A DNA stretch of 14,619 bases from an uncultured Synergistaceae bacterium (GCA_937870605.1 CALMZW010000372.1:1-14619), one strand, 5' to 3'. Shown: positions 1 through 7,132, numbered from the stretch's first letter. Made by a program: numbers and translations. Notes: generated from the sequence alone by a model not told the origin.

Positions 1-2179
1 TTCCAAGCGGGCGAAAGACCACGGTTTCATCCACGCGGTTGAGGAACTCCGGTCTGAATGTCCGGTTCACTTCGTCCATGATCGTGTTTTTCAATCTGTT
101 CCAGTCATACGGATCGGAGACGTCCCCCGCAGAGAACCCCAGAGAGGCGCCCTTCGCGAAATCCCTGGCGCCGACGTTGCTCGTCATGATGATGACGGCG
201 TTGCGGAAATCCACGCTGTGTCCCTGTCCGTCCGAAAGACGTCCGTCTTCCATGATTTGCAGAAGAATGTTGAATACATCGGGGTGCGCCTTTTCTATTT
301 CATCGAAAAGAACAACCGAATAGGGTTTCCTGCGGATCGCCTCGGTGAGTTTGCCCCCCTCTTCATACCCCACGTATCCCGGGGGCGCTCCGATGAGCTT
401 CGAGACTTCGTGGCGCTCCATGAATTCGCTCATATCGAGGCGTATCATGGACTGTTCGCTTCCGAACAGGAAGTTCGCAAGCGAACGCGCAAGTTCCGTC
501 TTTCCCACGCCGGTCGGACCGAGGAACAGGAAACTCCCGATCGGCCGCTTCGGATCCTTGAGGCCGCTGCGGGCGCGGCGAACCGCCCGGGCTACGGACT
601 GAACCGCGTCGCTCTGTCCGATCAGACGTTTTTCGATTTCCTCTTCCATCCGGAGGAGGCGCTTCGACTCCTCCTCGGAGATCTGCGCCACCGGAATTCC
701 GGTCCACTCCGAGACGATGGTGGCGATATCCTGTTCCGTCACCACGGGACGCTCTTCGTTTCTCTTGGAATGCCATGCCCGGCGACTTTCCTCGAGCTCG
801 TCCGAAAGACGCCTCTCTTCGTCGCGAAGCTGCGCGGCCTTCTCGAATTCCTGCGAATCCACCGCGGCTTCCTTTTCGCGGCGGATCTCTTCGAGACGCC
901 TTTCGAGCCCCTTAAGGTCCTCGGGGGCCTCCATCGTGCGAAGCCGCGCCCGGGCGCCGGCCTCGTCGATGAGGTCGATTCCCTTGTCGGGGAGGGAGCG
1001 TTCCGTTATGTAGCGCGAGGAAAGCCGCGCCGCGGATTCTATCGCGTCGTCGGAGATGACGGCGCGGTGGTGCGACTCGTACCGGTCGCGGAGTCCCCGG
1101 AGAATGCCGATCGAGTCGCTTACCGAAGGTTCGTCCACGGTAACCGGCTGGAAACGGCGTTCCAACGCCGCGTCCTTCTCGATATGCTTCCGGTATTCTT
1201 CGACGGTCGTCGCGCCGATCACCTGGAACTCTCCCCGCGAGAGGCTCGGTTTCAGGATGTTTGCGGCGTCGACCGCACCCTCCGCCCCGCCCGCGCCGAC
1301 GATGGTATGGATCTCGTCGATGAACAGAATGACATCCTTGCACTCGCGAAGCTCCTTGACCACCTTGCGCATGCGCTCTTCAAACTCGCCCCGGTATTTC
1401 GTTCCGGCCACAAGGTTGCCCATGTTCAGCTGAAAGACGCGTTTGCCGCGCAGAATCTCCGGGATCGAACCGGAGGCGATGCGCTGCGCGAGCCCCTCGA
1501 CGATAGCCGTCTTGCCGACGCCCGGATCTCCGATCAGGACGGGGTTGTTCTTCGTCCGGCGGCAGAGAATCTGGACCACCCGCCGGATTTCCTTTTCGCG
1601 CCCGATGACCGGGTCGAGTTCATCCTGCTGCGCCTTTTCGGTTATGTCGATTCCGAGCTGATCGAGAGTCGGCGTCTTCGTTTTGGCTTTCTTCCGCGCC
1701 TGCTCGCCGGTCGCTTCGGCCTCGCGCTCGGCCGTATTGTCCACTCCCGAGAGCATCCGCCCGATCTCGCGCTGCACCGACGCGTAGTCAACGCCCAGAG
1801 AGACGAGCGCCTGGGCGGCGACGCCTTCCGCCTCGGACAGAATTCCGAGAAGGATGTGTTCCGTTCCCACATAGTTGACGCCCATGCCCCGTGCTTCGCG
1901 GATCGACAGATCCAGCACGCGTTTGGCCCGCGGGCTCAACGGAAGATCGACGGGCTTCAGGATGGGATTGTTCCGACCCGTCGTCTCCTCAATGCGCTTC
2001 CAGAGCGATTTCGTGTCCACGCCCAGCGTTTCGAGCGACTGGAACGCAACACCTTCGCCCTCCGCGAGGATTCCGAGCAGGAGATGCTCCGTCCCTATGA
2101 CATCGTGACCAAGCCGAAGGGCTTCACGATGCGCCAGCTGCACAACCTTTTTTCCGCGTTCAGTGAAAAATTGCCACAT
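1..2179 (-). CDS. clpC: ClpC-type AAA+ unfoldase of the Clp protease (3' end cut)
   Basis: ATP-driven Hsp100 unfoldase that feeds damaged or regulatory proteins to ClpP in the cytoplasm. 726 codons are visible; the family is usually about 810-850 residues, so the last part of the D2 small domain lies outside the window. A double Clp-N repeat occupies about residues 1-145. D1 follows with Walker A GDPGVGKT (217-224) and Walker B FIDEIH (286-291). A UVR-like charged helix (about 423-458, containing EFEKAAQLRDEE) marks ClpC rather than ClpB. D2 has GPTGVGKT (554-561) and FDEIEKAH (625-632). The GYVGYEEGG pore-loop motif is at 601-609. The ATG at 2179 is preceded by AAAGGAA at good spacing. The gene lies 41 bp downstream of ctsR and is presumably co-transcribed under CtsR control. 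No mcsA or mcsB lies between them. Family assignment is very secure. Confidence 0.97.
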   Translation of the reverse strand, partial: MWQFFTERGKKVVQLAHREALRLGHDVIGTEHLLLGILAEGEGVAFQSLETLGVDTKSLWKRIEETTGRNNPILKPVDLPLSPRAKRVLDLSIREARGMGVNYVGTEHILLGILSEAEGVAAQALVSLGVDYASVQREIGRMLSGVDNTAEREAEATGEQARKKAKTKTPTLDQLGIDITEKAQQDELDPVIGREKEIRRVVQILCRRTKNNPVLIGDPGVGKTAIVEGLAQRIASGSIPEILRGKRVFQLNMGNLVAGTKYRGEFEERMRKVVKELRECKDVILFIDEIHTIVGAGGAEGAVDAANILKPSLSRGEFQVIGATTVEEYRKHIEKDAALERRFQPVTVDEPSVSDSIGILRGLRDRYESHHRAVISDDAIESAARLSSRYITERSLPDKGIDLIDEAGARARLRTMEAPEDLKGLERRLEEIRREKEAAVDSQEFEKAAQLRDEERRLSDELEESRRAWHSKRNEERPVVTEQDIATIVSEWTGIPVAQISEEESKRLLRMEEEIEKRLIGQSDAVQSVARAVRRARSGLKDPKRPIGSFLFLGPTGVGKTELARSLANFLFGSEQSMIRLDMSEFMERHEVSKLIGAPPGYVGYEEGGKLTEAIRRKPYSVVLFDEIEKAHPDVFNILLQIMEDGRLSDGQGHSVDFRNAVIIMTSNVGARDFAKGASLGFSAGDVSDPYDWNRLKNTIMDEVNRTFRPEFLNRVDETVVFRPLG

Positions 2180-2220
2180 TCTCGTTTCCTTTCTTCGTCA
2201 AGAGTCACCCCGCGGAGCGT

Positions 2221-2700
2221 TCACGCGAGCGCCAGGCTTCTGAGCATGCGCTTCAAGAGTTCCGCCTGCAAAGCATTCCTCTTGTAGGGAGACACGTCGA
2301 ATTCCGACGTTCCCACATCGTCCAGATATCGAAGCGCAACCTCGATGATCAGGCGTTCCTTCGCATCGATCATGCCCCGTTCCTGGAGCGAGGCAAGAAG
2401 CCGCTTTGCATCCTGTTCCGTCAGGGAGTCCCCGACGATATCCTCGATATGCCCGATTCGATCCTCGGGGATGTCGTAGCATATCTTGACGATCCGGATA
2501 TACCCGTGCCCGCCCCGCTGGCTCTCGACGATGTATCCCCGTTCAGGCGTGAACCTGCTTCGAAGGACGTAATTGATCTGACTCGGAACGCAGCCGAAAA
2601 TCTCGGCGAGTTCCTTGCGACGAAGAGAGACCATGCTTTCGTCTTCGTCCGCAAACAGGTTGTTGATGTAGTTTTCGATCACTCGGGTAAGGCTTGGCAT
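2221..2700 (-). CDS. ctsR: CtsR, class III heat-shock repressor
   Basis: Dimeric winged-helix repressor of clp genes; 159 residues from the chosen start, against 154 in Bacillus subtilis. The N-terminal half is the DNA-binding domain (residues 1-72) with helices around SLRRKELAEIFGCVPSQINYVL. The wing is RGGHGYIRI (62-70). R62 is the arginine recalled as the McsB phosphorylation target in the Geobacillus protein. The glycine loop is normally GGGG but here reads GGHG. The C-terminal half (about 85-155) is the dimerisation and ClpC/McsB-contact region. The start is MPSLTRVIENYI at 2700, preceded by AGGGGGTT seven bases upstream; a 20-residue upstream extension in frame crosses the promoter -10 box and is rejected. 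It heads the operon with clpC and has a CtsR operator in its own promoter, which implies autorepression. Confidence 0.95.
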   Translation of the reverse strand: MPSLTRVIENYINNLFADEDESMVSLRRKELAEIFGCVPSQINYVLRSRFTPERGYIVESQRGGHGYIRIVKICYDIPEDRIGHIEDIVGDSLTEQDAKRLLASLQERGMIDAKERLIIEVALRYLDDVGTSEFDVSPYKRNALQAELLKRMLRSLALA

Positions 2701-2731
2701 GTGTGAACCCCCTGCATTCGATGATACGGCA

Positions 2732-2760
2732 ATTGTAGAGCATTGGTCAGATATAGTCAA
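2732..2760 (-). promoter_or_regulatory. sigma-70 type promoter of ctsR-clpC
   Basis: Reading the minus strand, -35 TTGACT (2755-2760) and -10 TACAAT (2732-2737) are separated by exactly 17 bp. Predicted transcription start is near 2725, giving a leader of about 25 bases that contains the ctsR ribosome-binding site. The -35 box overlaps the last codons and stop of plsY, and the CtsR operator covers it. Confidence 0.85.
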
Positions 2761-2761
2761 T
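2745..2761 (+). promoter_or_regulatory. CtsR operator (heptad direct repeat)
   Basis: GGTCAGATATAGTCAAT matches the CtsR consensus RGTCAAANANRGTCAAA, as recalled from low-GC Gram-positives, at 15 of 17 positions, including the central A and the 3-bp spacer between heptads. It covers the -35 hexamer and part of the spacer of the ctsR promoter, so binding would block RNA polymerase. Nothing else in the window shows this pattern. The identity follows from the adjacent ctsR gene and the match. Confidence 0.85.
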
Positions 2762-3383
2762 CCACAGTCGTTTTCGGCCGCCCGACGCGGGGTTCCTTTC
2801 CCGCCAGAAGACGCTTCACATTCTCCCTGTGGCGCAGGAGGACCATCAGTGCAAGGAACACCGTCGCCGCGAGCGGAGCCGGTCCGGCGTGCATCGCAAG
2901 AAGAGCGAGCGCGACAACCCAGAGGGAAAGCATCGACGCCAGCGAGACGTACCGCCAGATTCCGAGGAGGAGGAACCAGACCGCGCCGCCGGCGAGAACG
3001 GCATAGCAGGAAACGGGAGGAGCGAGGAAAAAGAGCATTCCGTACGTCGTCGAAACGCCCTTCCCGCCGCGGAATCCAAGCCAGACCGGGAAGTTATGTC
3101 CGAGAACGCTTGCGACGCCCACGCCTGCAAGAAGCCAGGAGATGTCGGCGCCGGAAGACGCGAGTTCCCGCACCAGCAGTACGGCAAGTCCGCCCTTGAG
3201 CATGTCCGCGACGCTCACGGCCACGGCCCAGAAACGCCCGACGCATCGGCCGACGTTCGTCGCTCCGATATTGCCCGATCCGACCGTCCGTATGTCGATT
3301 CCCTTCAGCAATCGTACAAGAAGATATCCCGTAGGGAACGATCCGAACAGATATCCGAGAAAAATCCACAACACGTTTTCCAC
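2757..3383 (-). CDS. plsY: PlsY, acyl-phosphate glycerol-3-phosphate acyltransferase
   Basis: Integral membrane enzyme that transfers an acyl group from acyl-phosphate to glycerol-3-phosphate, the first committed step of phospholipid synthesis. 208 residues, normal for the family. The three signature blocks are visible: SGNIGATNVGR (36-46), GHNFPVWLGFRGGKGVST (95-112) and RHRENVKRL (184-192). Hydrophobic segments lie at about 4-24, 52-70, 84-100, 114-140 and 145-182, consistent with a multi-pass protein. The start is GTG at 3383, with AAGGGGG about ten bases upstream; a second in-frame GTG three codons later is possible. No convincing promoter was seen between the upstream terminator and this gene. 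Its stop codon lies within the ctsR operator/promoter, and no terminator separates it from ctsR, so its transcripts may read into ctsR-clpC. Confidence 0.96.
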   Translation of the reverse strand: MENVLWIFLGYLFGSFPTGYLLVRLLKGIDIRTVGSGNIGATNVGRCVGRFWAVAVSVADMLKGGLAVLLVRELASSGADISWLLAGVGVASVLGHNFPVWLGFRGGKGVSTTYGMLFFLAPPVSCYAVLAGGAVWFLLLGIWRYVSLASMLSLWVVALALLAMHAGPAPLAATVFLALMVLLRHRENVKRLLAGKEPRVGRPKTTVD

Positions 3384-3464
3384 AGGAGAGTCGCCCCCTT
3401 CTCTTCATCCCTCATCGTCCCGCACTCAAAAAACGAGCGGGAACGGAACACTCCGTGAACAACC

Positions 3465-3494
3465 AAAAAGGGAGAGCCGCGGCTCCCCCTTTTG
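3465..3494 (-). terminator. rho-independent terminator downstream of the RelA/SpoT-like gene
   Basis: A GC-rich hairpin (AAAAGGGGGAGCC, two-base loop GC, GGCTCTCCCTTTT on the minus strand) has 13-bp arms with one mismatch and a run of T on the minus-strand 3' side. It sits 40 bp after the stop of the gene ending at 3534 and before plsY. The A-run on the other side makes it near symmetrical, but only minus-strand genes flank it. Confidence 0.8.
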
Positions 3495-3510
3495 ACTGCG
3501 TTCTCTCCAT

Positions 3511-3539
3511 CAATAAAGAACGGGAGACTTTCTTTATTG
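3511..3539. repeat. perfect 10-bp inverted repeat overlapping a stop codon
   Basis: CAATAAAGAA (3511-3520) and TTCTTTATTG (3530-3539) are exact reverse complements around a 9-base centre. The right arm contains the stop codon of the RelA/SpoT-like gene (3534-3536). It is AT-rich and has no T-run of its own, so it is not a classical terminator. It may form an RNA hairpin just before the true terminator or act as a protein site. Confidence 0.6.
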
Positions 3540-4610
3540 CCCCTTTATTCTGTCCGAGCCCTTCTTGACGTTCAGTGCGACAAGGTCCTTGCTCTGCAGG
3601 ATATCCCAGCGAAGGTTCAGCACCAGCAGGAACAGCGCGGAATAGCCGTCGACCTTCCAGGAGGGGATTTCCTTTTCGAACGCCTTGCATATCGATTGCA
3701 GTTGACGAAGGCCCTTTTCGTCCTGCCCGACATCCGCTACGAACGCTTTGAAGGCTTCGAGCGTCGAAATGTCCGCAGCACGCAGGACGTCGAAGAGATA
3801 GTTCAAACTTTCCTCGAGATACTCGGGCGAGGAAAGAAAGACCTGGAAGCCCGCCTGAACGGCGTTTCGGGACCAGAGATCGGCTGTTTCGGGATGTTCG
3901 TCGAAGAAGGCTTTGAGGTCCGAAAGGGTCATGTTTCGTTCCCCGCGAACCGGCTCCTGCTGCTCGACCGGCGCAGCGACCGGAATGGAATCCGTTCGGG
4001 CCGCGCCCCGTATTTCGAGAAATCCTTCGTCCGCCTCTTCCAGAAGCGCGCTGATCCGCGAGAGCTTTCTCCGGATCCTGTTCCGCGAAGCCGTATCCAT
4101 GGGAACCGCGAATTGCGGAGAAACAACGGCCCACGCCTCCTGTATCACCGTCCGTACCTGAACCGTCACCTTGAGACCGCGATACTTTTCCCATTCCTTA
4201 AGCGCGCTGCGCGTGGAATCGAGACTGAGGACGTACTGTATCGCCGGATACCCGAATCTGTCCGGATCCTCGAGCTTCGAAGAGGGCGTGGAGCGGGCAA
4301 GATCGACGAGAAATTCTTTTTGAAGGATCTGTTCGACCTTGACGACGTCCTCAGGAAAATGAAGAAGAATACGGACGGTTGCCAAAGCGGGAATCTCGTC
4401 AAGCGACGCGGGAGCATCGCCGGGAGACATCGACAAATAACGGGTCAACTCCCCCGGAGTCTTTGTCCGTCCCTCGATGGTGTAGGACAGAATTTTCTCC
4501 GATTGAACGAGATCCTCAACCAGGTTCCGGATTCTCTGCGTGAATTCATCATAAAGAGAGAATCGCTGGAAATATGACCGTACCCATTCTTCCGCTCGTG
4601 TTCCTTCCAT
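3534..4610 (-). CDS. divergent RelA/SpoT-synthetase-like domain protein, probably inactive as a (p)ppGpp synthetase
   Basis: 358 residues from the ATG at 4610, which has GGTGA seven bases upstream; an upstream ATG at 4628 lacks a ribosome-binding site. Residue numbers here count from the 4628 ATG. Residues about 25-207 read like the nucleotidyltransferase fold of small alarmone synthetases: GRTKTPGELTRYL (53-65) resembles the ATP-binding RxK segment, ALATVRILL (81-89) the DLIGIRI strand, FGYPAIQ (125-131) the GYxSxH block, and TVQVRT (155-160) the EVQIRT block. Both acidic catalytic positions look lost: Ala81 stands for the Asp and Thr155 for the Glu. The C-terminal 130 residues (about 232-364) form a helical region I do not recognise. 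No transmembrane segment or signal peptide is seen. It has its own likely promoter and terminator. The family call is by eye and moderate; the enzyme may have another activity or a binding role. Confidence 0.65.
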   Translation of the reverse strand: MEGTRAEEWVRSYFQRFSLYDEFTQRIRNLVEDLVQSEKILSYTIEGRTKTPGELTRYLSMSPGDAPASLDEIPALATVRILLHFPEDVVKVEQILQKEFLVDLARSTPSSKLEDPDRFGYPAIQYVLSLDSTRSALKEWEKYRGLKVTVQVRTVIQEAWAVVSPQFAVPMDTASRNRIRRKLSRISALLEEADEGFLEIRGAARTDSIPVAAPVEQQEPVRGERNMTLSDLKAFFDEHPETADLWSRNAVQAGFQVFLSSPEYLEESLNYLFDVLRAADISTLEAFKAFVADVGQDEKGLRQLQSICKAFEKEIPSWKVDGYSALFLLVLNLRWDILQSKDLVALNVKKGSDRIKGQ

Positions 4611-4680
4611 TTCCTGATCACCGCCCATGCACGAATAGAGATCCCGGCATTATTGCGGCCACCGGACAACACCGGCGACC

Positions 4681-4709
4681 AGTATACCCGATTCACAAGT
4701 TCTTGAAAA
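4681..4709 (-). promoter_or_regulatory. likely promoter of the RelA/SpoT-like gene
   Basis: On the minus strand, TTTTCA (4704-4709, 4/6) and TATACT (4681-4686, 5/6) are separated by 17 bp, in the 113-bp gap after the TPR gene. Transcription would begin near 4674, about 65 bases before the chosen start codon. No terminator was seen between the TPR gene and this site, so read-through is also possible. Confidence 0.5.
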
Positions 4710-4723
4710 GAGAAACGATTTTT

Positions 4724-6889
4724 TCAGATTCCTGACAGCAAACGGACAACCCGCCTGCATTCCGGATCGTTCGGCATGAACCTCCGCGCATCCTTCAGCA
4801 CGTCGCCCGCCTGTCCGCCGGAACCGGTCCTGTATAGCGCATGAGCGAGCAAAAGCGAGTATAATCCTTCCTCCTCGGGGGAAAGATACCCTGACAACAC
4901 TCCGGGGTCCTGTCTTGCCCCGGACTTCCGGCGGTAGCGAACGATCGCGAGGTAGAGGTCCTGTCCGTCGGGATTGACCGAAACGGCCTGCTGCAGCGAT
5001 GAAACCGCCATGATGTACGGAAAAAGAACCGGAGACGTCCGAAACAGAACCGAATCAGGCAGAGAGAGCCGTCGCACCGCGTATTCCCCGAGAGGAAAGG
5101 GGAAGGGACGGAATGTCGGCCGCTCTGTCGTTGCGGTTTCTGCCGGTCGTCCTTCCAGAAGGTTCTCCAGCGGGTCGCGCGTTCGGGAAAGAGAAACCGG
5201 ATCCGTCCGACGGACCGTCGCAGCGGCGCGGCGCGCCTGCGACACGACGCCCTTCGGTTCTCCAGGGGATGAAGATGAAGAAGACCGTCGCGAAGGAGAC
5301 GACCGTTTTCGTCCGGGCTTTGACGTACCGGAAGGGGCTTTTTCCGCCCCGCTTTTTTCCGTTTGGGCGTCTCCCGGCTTGTTCTGCATCGTCGCGTCGC
5401 CGCTGACGGGTCGCTCTCCCGAGGCCTCAAGCTTCAGGGTTTCCAGAAGTCCGAGGCGGGCTTCCTGCTGTTCCGGCGATTTCATCAGGACGTTTTCATA
5501 TAACTCCCGTGCACGGGGGTACTTTCCGGCCTTTTTCAGCACGTTCGCAAGAGAAAGCTGCGCCGCCTCGCTGTCGGGATCAAACCGAAGCGCTTCCTCG
5601 AAGCAGCTCTCCGCCTCTTCGTCGCGGTTCAGCATTTGTGCGACCCGTCCGCGTTCCAGAGCCTCGGCCGCGCGTTCCCGGGCTTTCTGTGCTTCCTGTA
5701 GTCTCTTCTGTTCCTCGAGAATGCCCTTTGCCTTTTCAAGCGCCGTTTTCGCTTCCTGCAAATCGGCGTCTCGCTCGATCGCTCTCTCGAGCACCGGAAC
5801 GGCCTGAACGGCGTCCGCCCTGTCGAGATACGAAAGCCCGAGTCCGAGAAGCGCCCGCGCGTTCCCGGGATCGCGCTGAAGAACGTCCTGGAAGGATCTG
5901 ACGGCTTTTTCGGGCGATTCGAGCGTTCGAAAGAGCGATCCCAGCCTGAGATGGATTTCCGGGTCGGAAGGAGCGATCTGAAGGCAGCGGAAATACGCAT
6001 CCACAGCGTCTCCATGTCGTCCGAGCCGTTCAAGAGACTTTGCGATATTCAACTGGATCGGGAGGGAGTCCGGAGATTTCGATTCGGCTTTCCGGAAAAG
6101 ACGGAGCGCGTCTTCGGACTTGCCGGAGTCCAGCAGGAGGACGCCCCTGTCGTTGAGTTCGGCCGGAGTCGTCCGCGTTCCCCACCAAAAACCGAGCGCC
6201 GCGACGGCGCAGAAAATCAGGGCGCCGAAAACGACGCGCCGCTTTCGTCTCGCTTCCCGCTCGCCCGTTTCATCGATCTCCGCAAGCAACTGTTGCTCCA
6301 CATCCGACACGACGTCCTGCGGGGGAATATATCGCCTGACGGGAATCTCCTGTTCTCCGGACAAGGGAACTTCTTCGAGCGCGCCGGCGAGCGGAATCTC
6401 CCGAATATCCGCTTCGCCCGTCGTCTCCCCGGCAGTCGTCGGGGAGATTTCTCCTGTTTCCGGAAAACCTGCGGGAACGTCAGACGGAACGCTTTCGGGC
6501 GATTGGGGAACGATCTCTTCCGGAACCACAGCTTCATCGGTCCGCTCCGCTGGTTTCTCGGGAAGCGGCATCGAATCCGCGTTTTCCGGGAACTCTTCGG
6601 GAATTTTCTCCTGAGGTTTTTCCGAGGGTTCCTCCGATGTCTCCTCAGGGACCTCTCCAGGAATCTTTTCTGAAGTCTCTTCAGGGGTTTCTTCCGGAAT
6701 CTCTTCGGGAATTTCTTCAAGCGTCCGATCCGGAGATACGACGGGGAAAACGGGGGCGTTCCCGGCGGGCACAACGGGAAGACCGAGGAGTTCAGCGTTT
6801 CCGGCGGCTCCTGAAGGACGGGACTCGTCCGTTCCGGCGCCTTCGGAAAGCGGTTTTTCCCGCAGCCAGTCTTCAAAGGATCGTTGCAT
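4724..6889 (-). CDS. single-pass membrane protein with acidic N-terminus and TPR repeats
   Basis: 721 residues, function unknown. Residues 1-210 are acidic and low complexity, with a tetrapeptide repeat at 60-103. A basic RRKRR is followed by one membrane segment (about 219-237, VVFGALIFCAVAALGFWWG). The basic residues on its N-terminal side suggest a cytoplasmic N-terminus and an extracytoplasmic C-terminus. TPR-like helix pairs run from about 244 to 384 (e.g. ALRLFRKAESKSPDS, AVDAYFRCLQIAPSDP, AVRSFQDVLQRDPGN). A charged helix of coiled-coil type follows (385-415), then two more TPRs (about 416-484). Next is a basic Ser-rich linker (525-545), then a C-terminal helical region with another TPR-like pair near 675-715. 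The start at 6889 is preceded by GGAG ten bases upstream; the frame stays open further upstream only by running through the tRNA gene. It could be an envelope assembly scaffold, but nothing nearby fixes a role. Confidence 0.85.
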   Translation of the reverse strand: MQRSFEDWLREKPLSEGAGTDESRPSGAAGNAELLGLPVVPAGNAPVFPVVSPDRTLEEIPEEIPEETPEETSEKIPGEVPEETSEEPSEKPQEKIPEEFPENADSMPLPEKPAERTDEAVVPEEIVPQSPESVPSDVPAGFPETGEISPTTAGETTGEADIREIPLAGALEEVPLSGEQEIPVRRYIPPQDVVSDVEQQLLAEIDETGEREARRKRRVVFGALIFCAVAALGFWWGTRTTPAELNDRGVLLLDSGKSEDALRLFRKAESKSPDSLPIQLNIAKSLERLGRHGDAVDAYFRCLQIAPSDPEIHLRLGSLFRTLESPEKAVRSFQDVLQRDPGNARALLGLGLSYLDRADAVQAVPVLERAIERDADLQEAKTALEKAKGILEEQKRLQEAQKARERAAEALERGRVAQMLNRDEEAESCFEEALRFDPDSEAAQLSLANVLKKAGKYPRARELYENVLMKSPEQQEARLGLLETLKLEASGERPVSGDATMQNKPGDAQTEKSGAEKAPSGTSKPGRKRSSPSRRSSSSSSPGEPKGVVSQARRAAATVRRTDPVSLSRTRDPLENLLEGRPAETATTERPTFRPFPFPLGEYAVRRLSLPDSVLFRTSPVLFPYIMAVSSLQQAVSVNPDGQDLYLAIVRYRRKSGARQDPGVLSGYLSPEEEGLYSLLLAHALYRTGSGGQAGDVLKDARRFMPNDPECRRVVRLLSGI
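6581..6712 (-). repeat. 12-bp coding repeat, eleven acidic tetrapeptides
   Basis: Residues 60-103 of the TPR protein are eleven tandem units of pattern [I/T/V]-[P/S]-E-[E/K] (IPEE, IPEE, TPEE, TSEK, IPGE, VPEE, TSEE, PSEK, PQEK, IPEE, FPEN), giving a 12-bp period in the DNA. The copies have diverged at the base level, so this is an old expansion. It sits on the presumed cytoplasmic side of the membrane segment. Confidence 0.8.
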
Positions 6890-6959
6890 CGTACAGAGTC
6901 TCCATAAGAAATGTGCCTCTTCATGGTTCGTATTTTGTATCGACATAACAATCATACAC

Positions 6960-6989
6960 AGTGTAGCAAATGATGGGTGCATTCGGCAA
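6960..6989 (-). promoter_or_regulatory. weak candidate promoter of the TPR gene
   Basis: On the minus strand, TTGCCG (6984-6989, 4/6) and TACACT (6960-6965, 4/6) are 18 bp apart. It lies between the tRNA terminator and the TPR start, where some promoter is expected because the upstream terminator is strong. The match is mediocre. Confidence 0.35.
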
Positions 6990-7002
6990 TCGAAAAGGAC
7001 AC

Positions 7003-7036
7003 AAAAAAGGGGCCTTTCCCGAAAGAAAGGCCCCTT
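7003..7036 (-). terminator. strong rho-independent terminator after tRNA-Leu
   Basis: The minus strand shows a perfect 12-bp stem (AAGGGGCCTTTC with GAAAGGCCCCTT), a six-base loop TTTCGG, and a run of six T. It begins ten bases after the encoded CCA end of the tRNA and closes the operon that runs from ylxM through rplS and the tRNA. Confidence 0.93.
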
Positions 7037-7045
7037 CGTCATATC

Positions 7046-7132
7046 TGGTGCGGAGGGGGAGACTCGAACTCCCACAGCCTAGCGGCCACAAGGTCCTTAG
7101 CCTTGCGCGTCTACCGGTTCCGCCACCCCCGC
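7046..7132 (-). tRNA. tRNA-Leu with anticodon AAG
   Basis: 87-nt class II tRNA with encoded CCA. Acceptor GCGGGGG pairs with CCTCCGC (one G-U pair), discriminator A73. The D stem is GCG/CGC. The anticodon stem is CAAGG/CCTTG with loop CTAAGGA, so positions 34-36 read AAG (codon CUU, or CUN if A34 becomes inosine). A 15-nt variable arm contains GCC-GCTA-GGC. The T arm is GGGAG-TTCGAGT-CTCCC. The long variable arm and A73 fit leucine. It has its own consensus promoter directly upstream and a strong terminator directly downstream. Bacterial Leu tRNAs reading CUU usually have GAG at the anticodon; A34 is uncommon. Confidence 0.95.

Noticed and set aside
218..2287. Long open frame (689 codons) on the plus strand opposite clpC and the ctsR 3' end
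   Set aside because: It mirrors clpC codons, has no recognisable domain or ribosome-binding site, and long antisense frames are expected in GC-rich coding DNA.
2701..2760. 20-residue N-terminal extension of CtsR
   Set aside because: It covers the promoter -10 box and operator; the family begins at the MPSLTRVIE-like start, which has a strong ribosome-binding site.
3384..3464. Promoter for plsY
   Set aside because: No AT-rich -10 with a matching -35 was found; expression may come by read-through or a site I cannot recognise.
3492..4577. Plus-strand open frame opposite the RelA/SpoT-like gene
   Set aside because: The minus-strand product has recognisable motifs, a promoter and a terminator; the plus-strand product is arginine-rich and featureless.
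6581..6712. Possible CRISPR-like periodic repeat
   Set aside because: The 12-bp period is in frame and encodes acidic tetrapeptides; there are no spacers.
6890..7075. N-terminal extension of the TPR protein frame into the tRNA
   Set aside because: It would translate the terminator and part of tRNA-Leu; the ATG at 6889 has a suitable ribosome-binding site.
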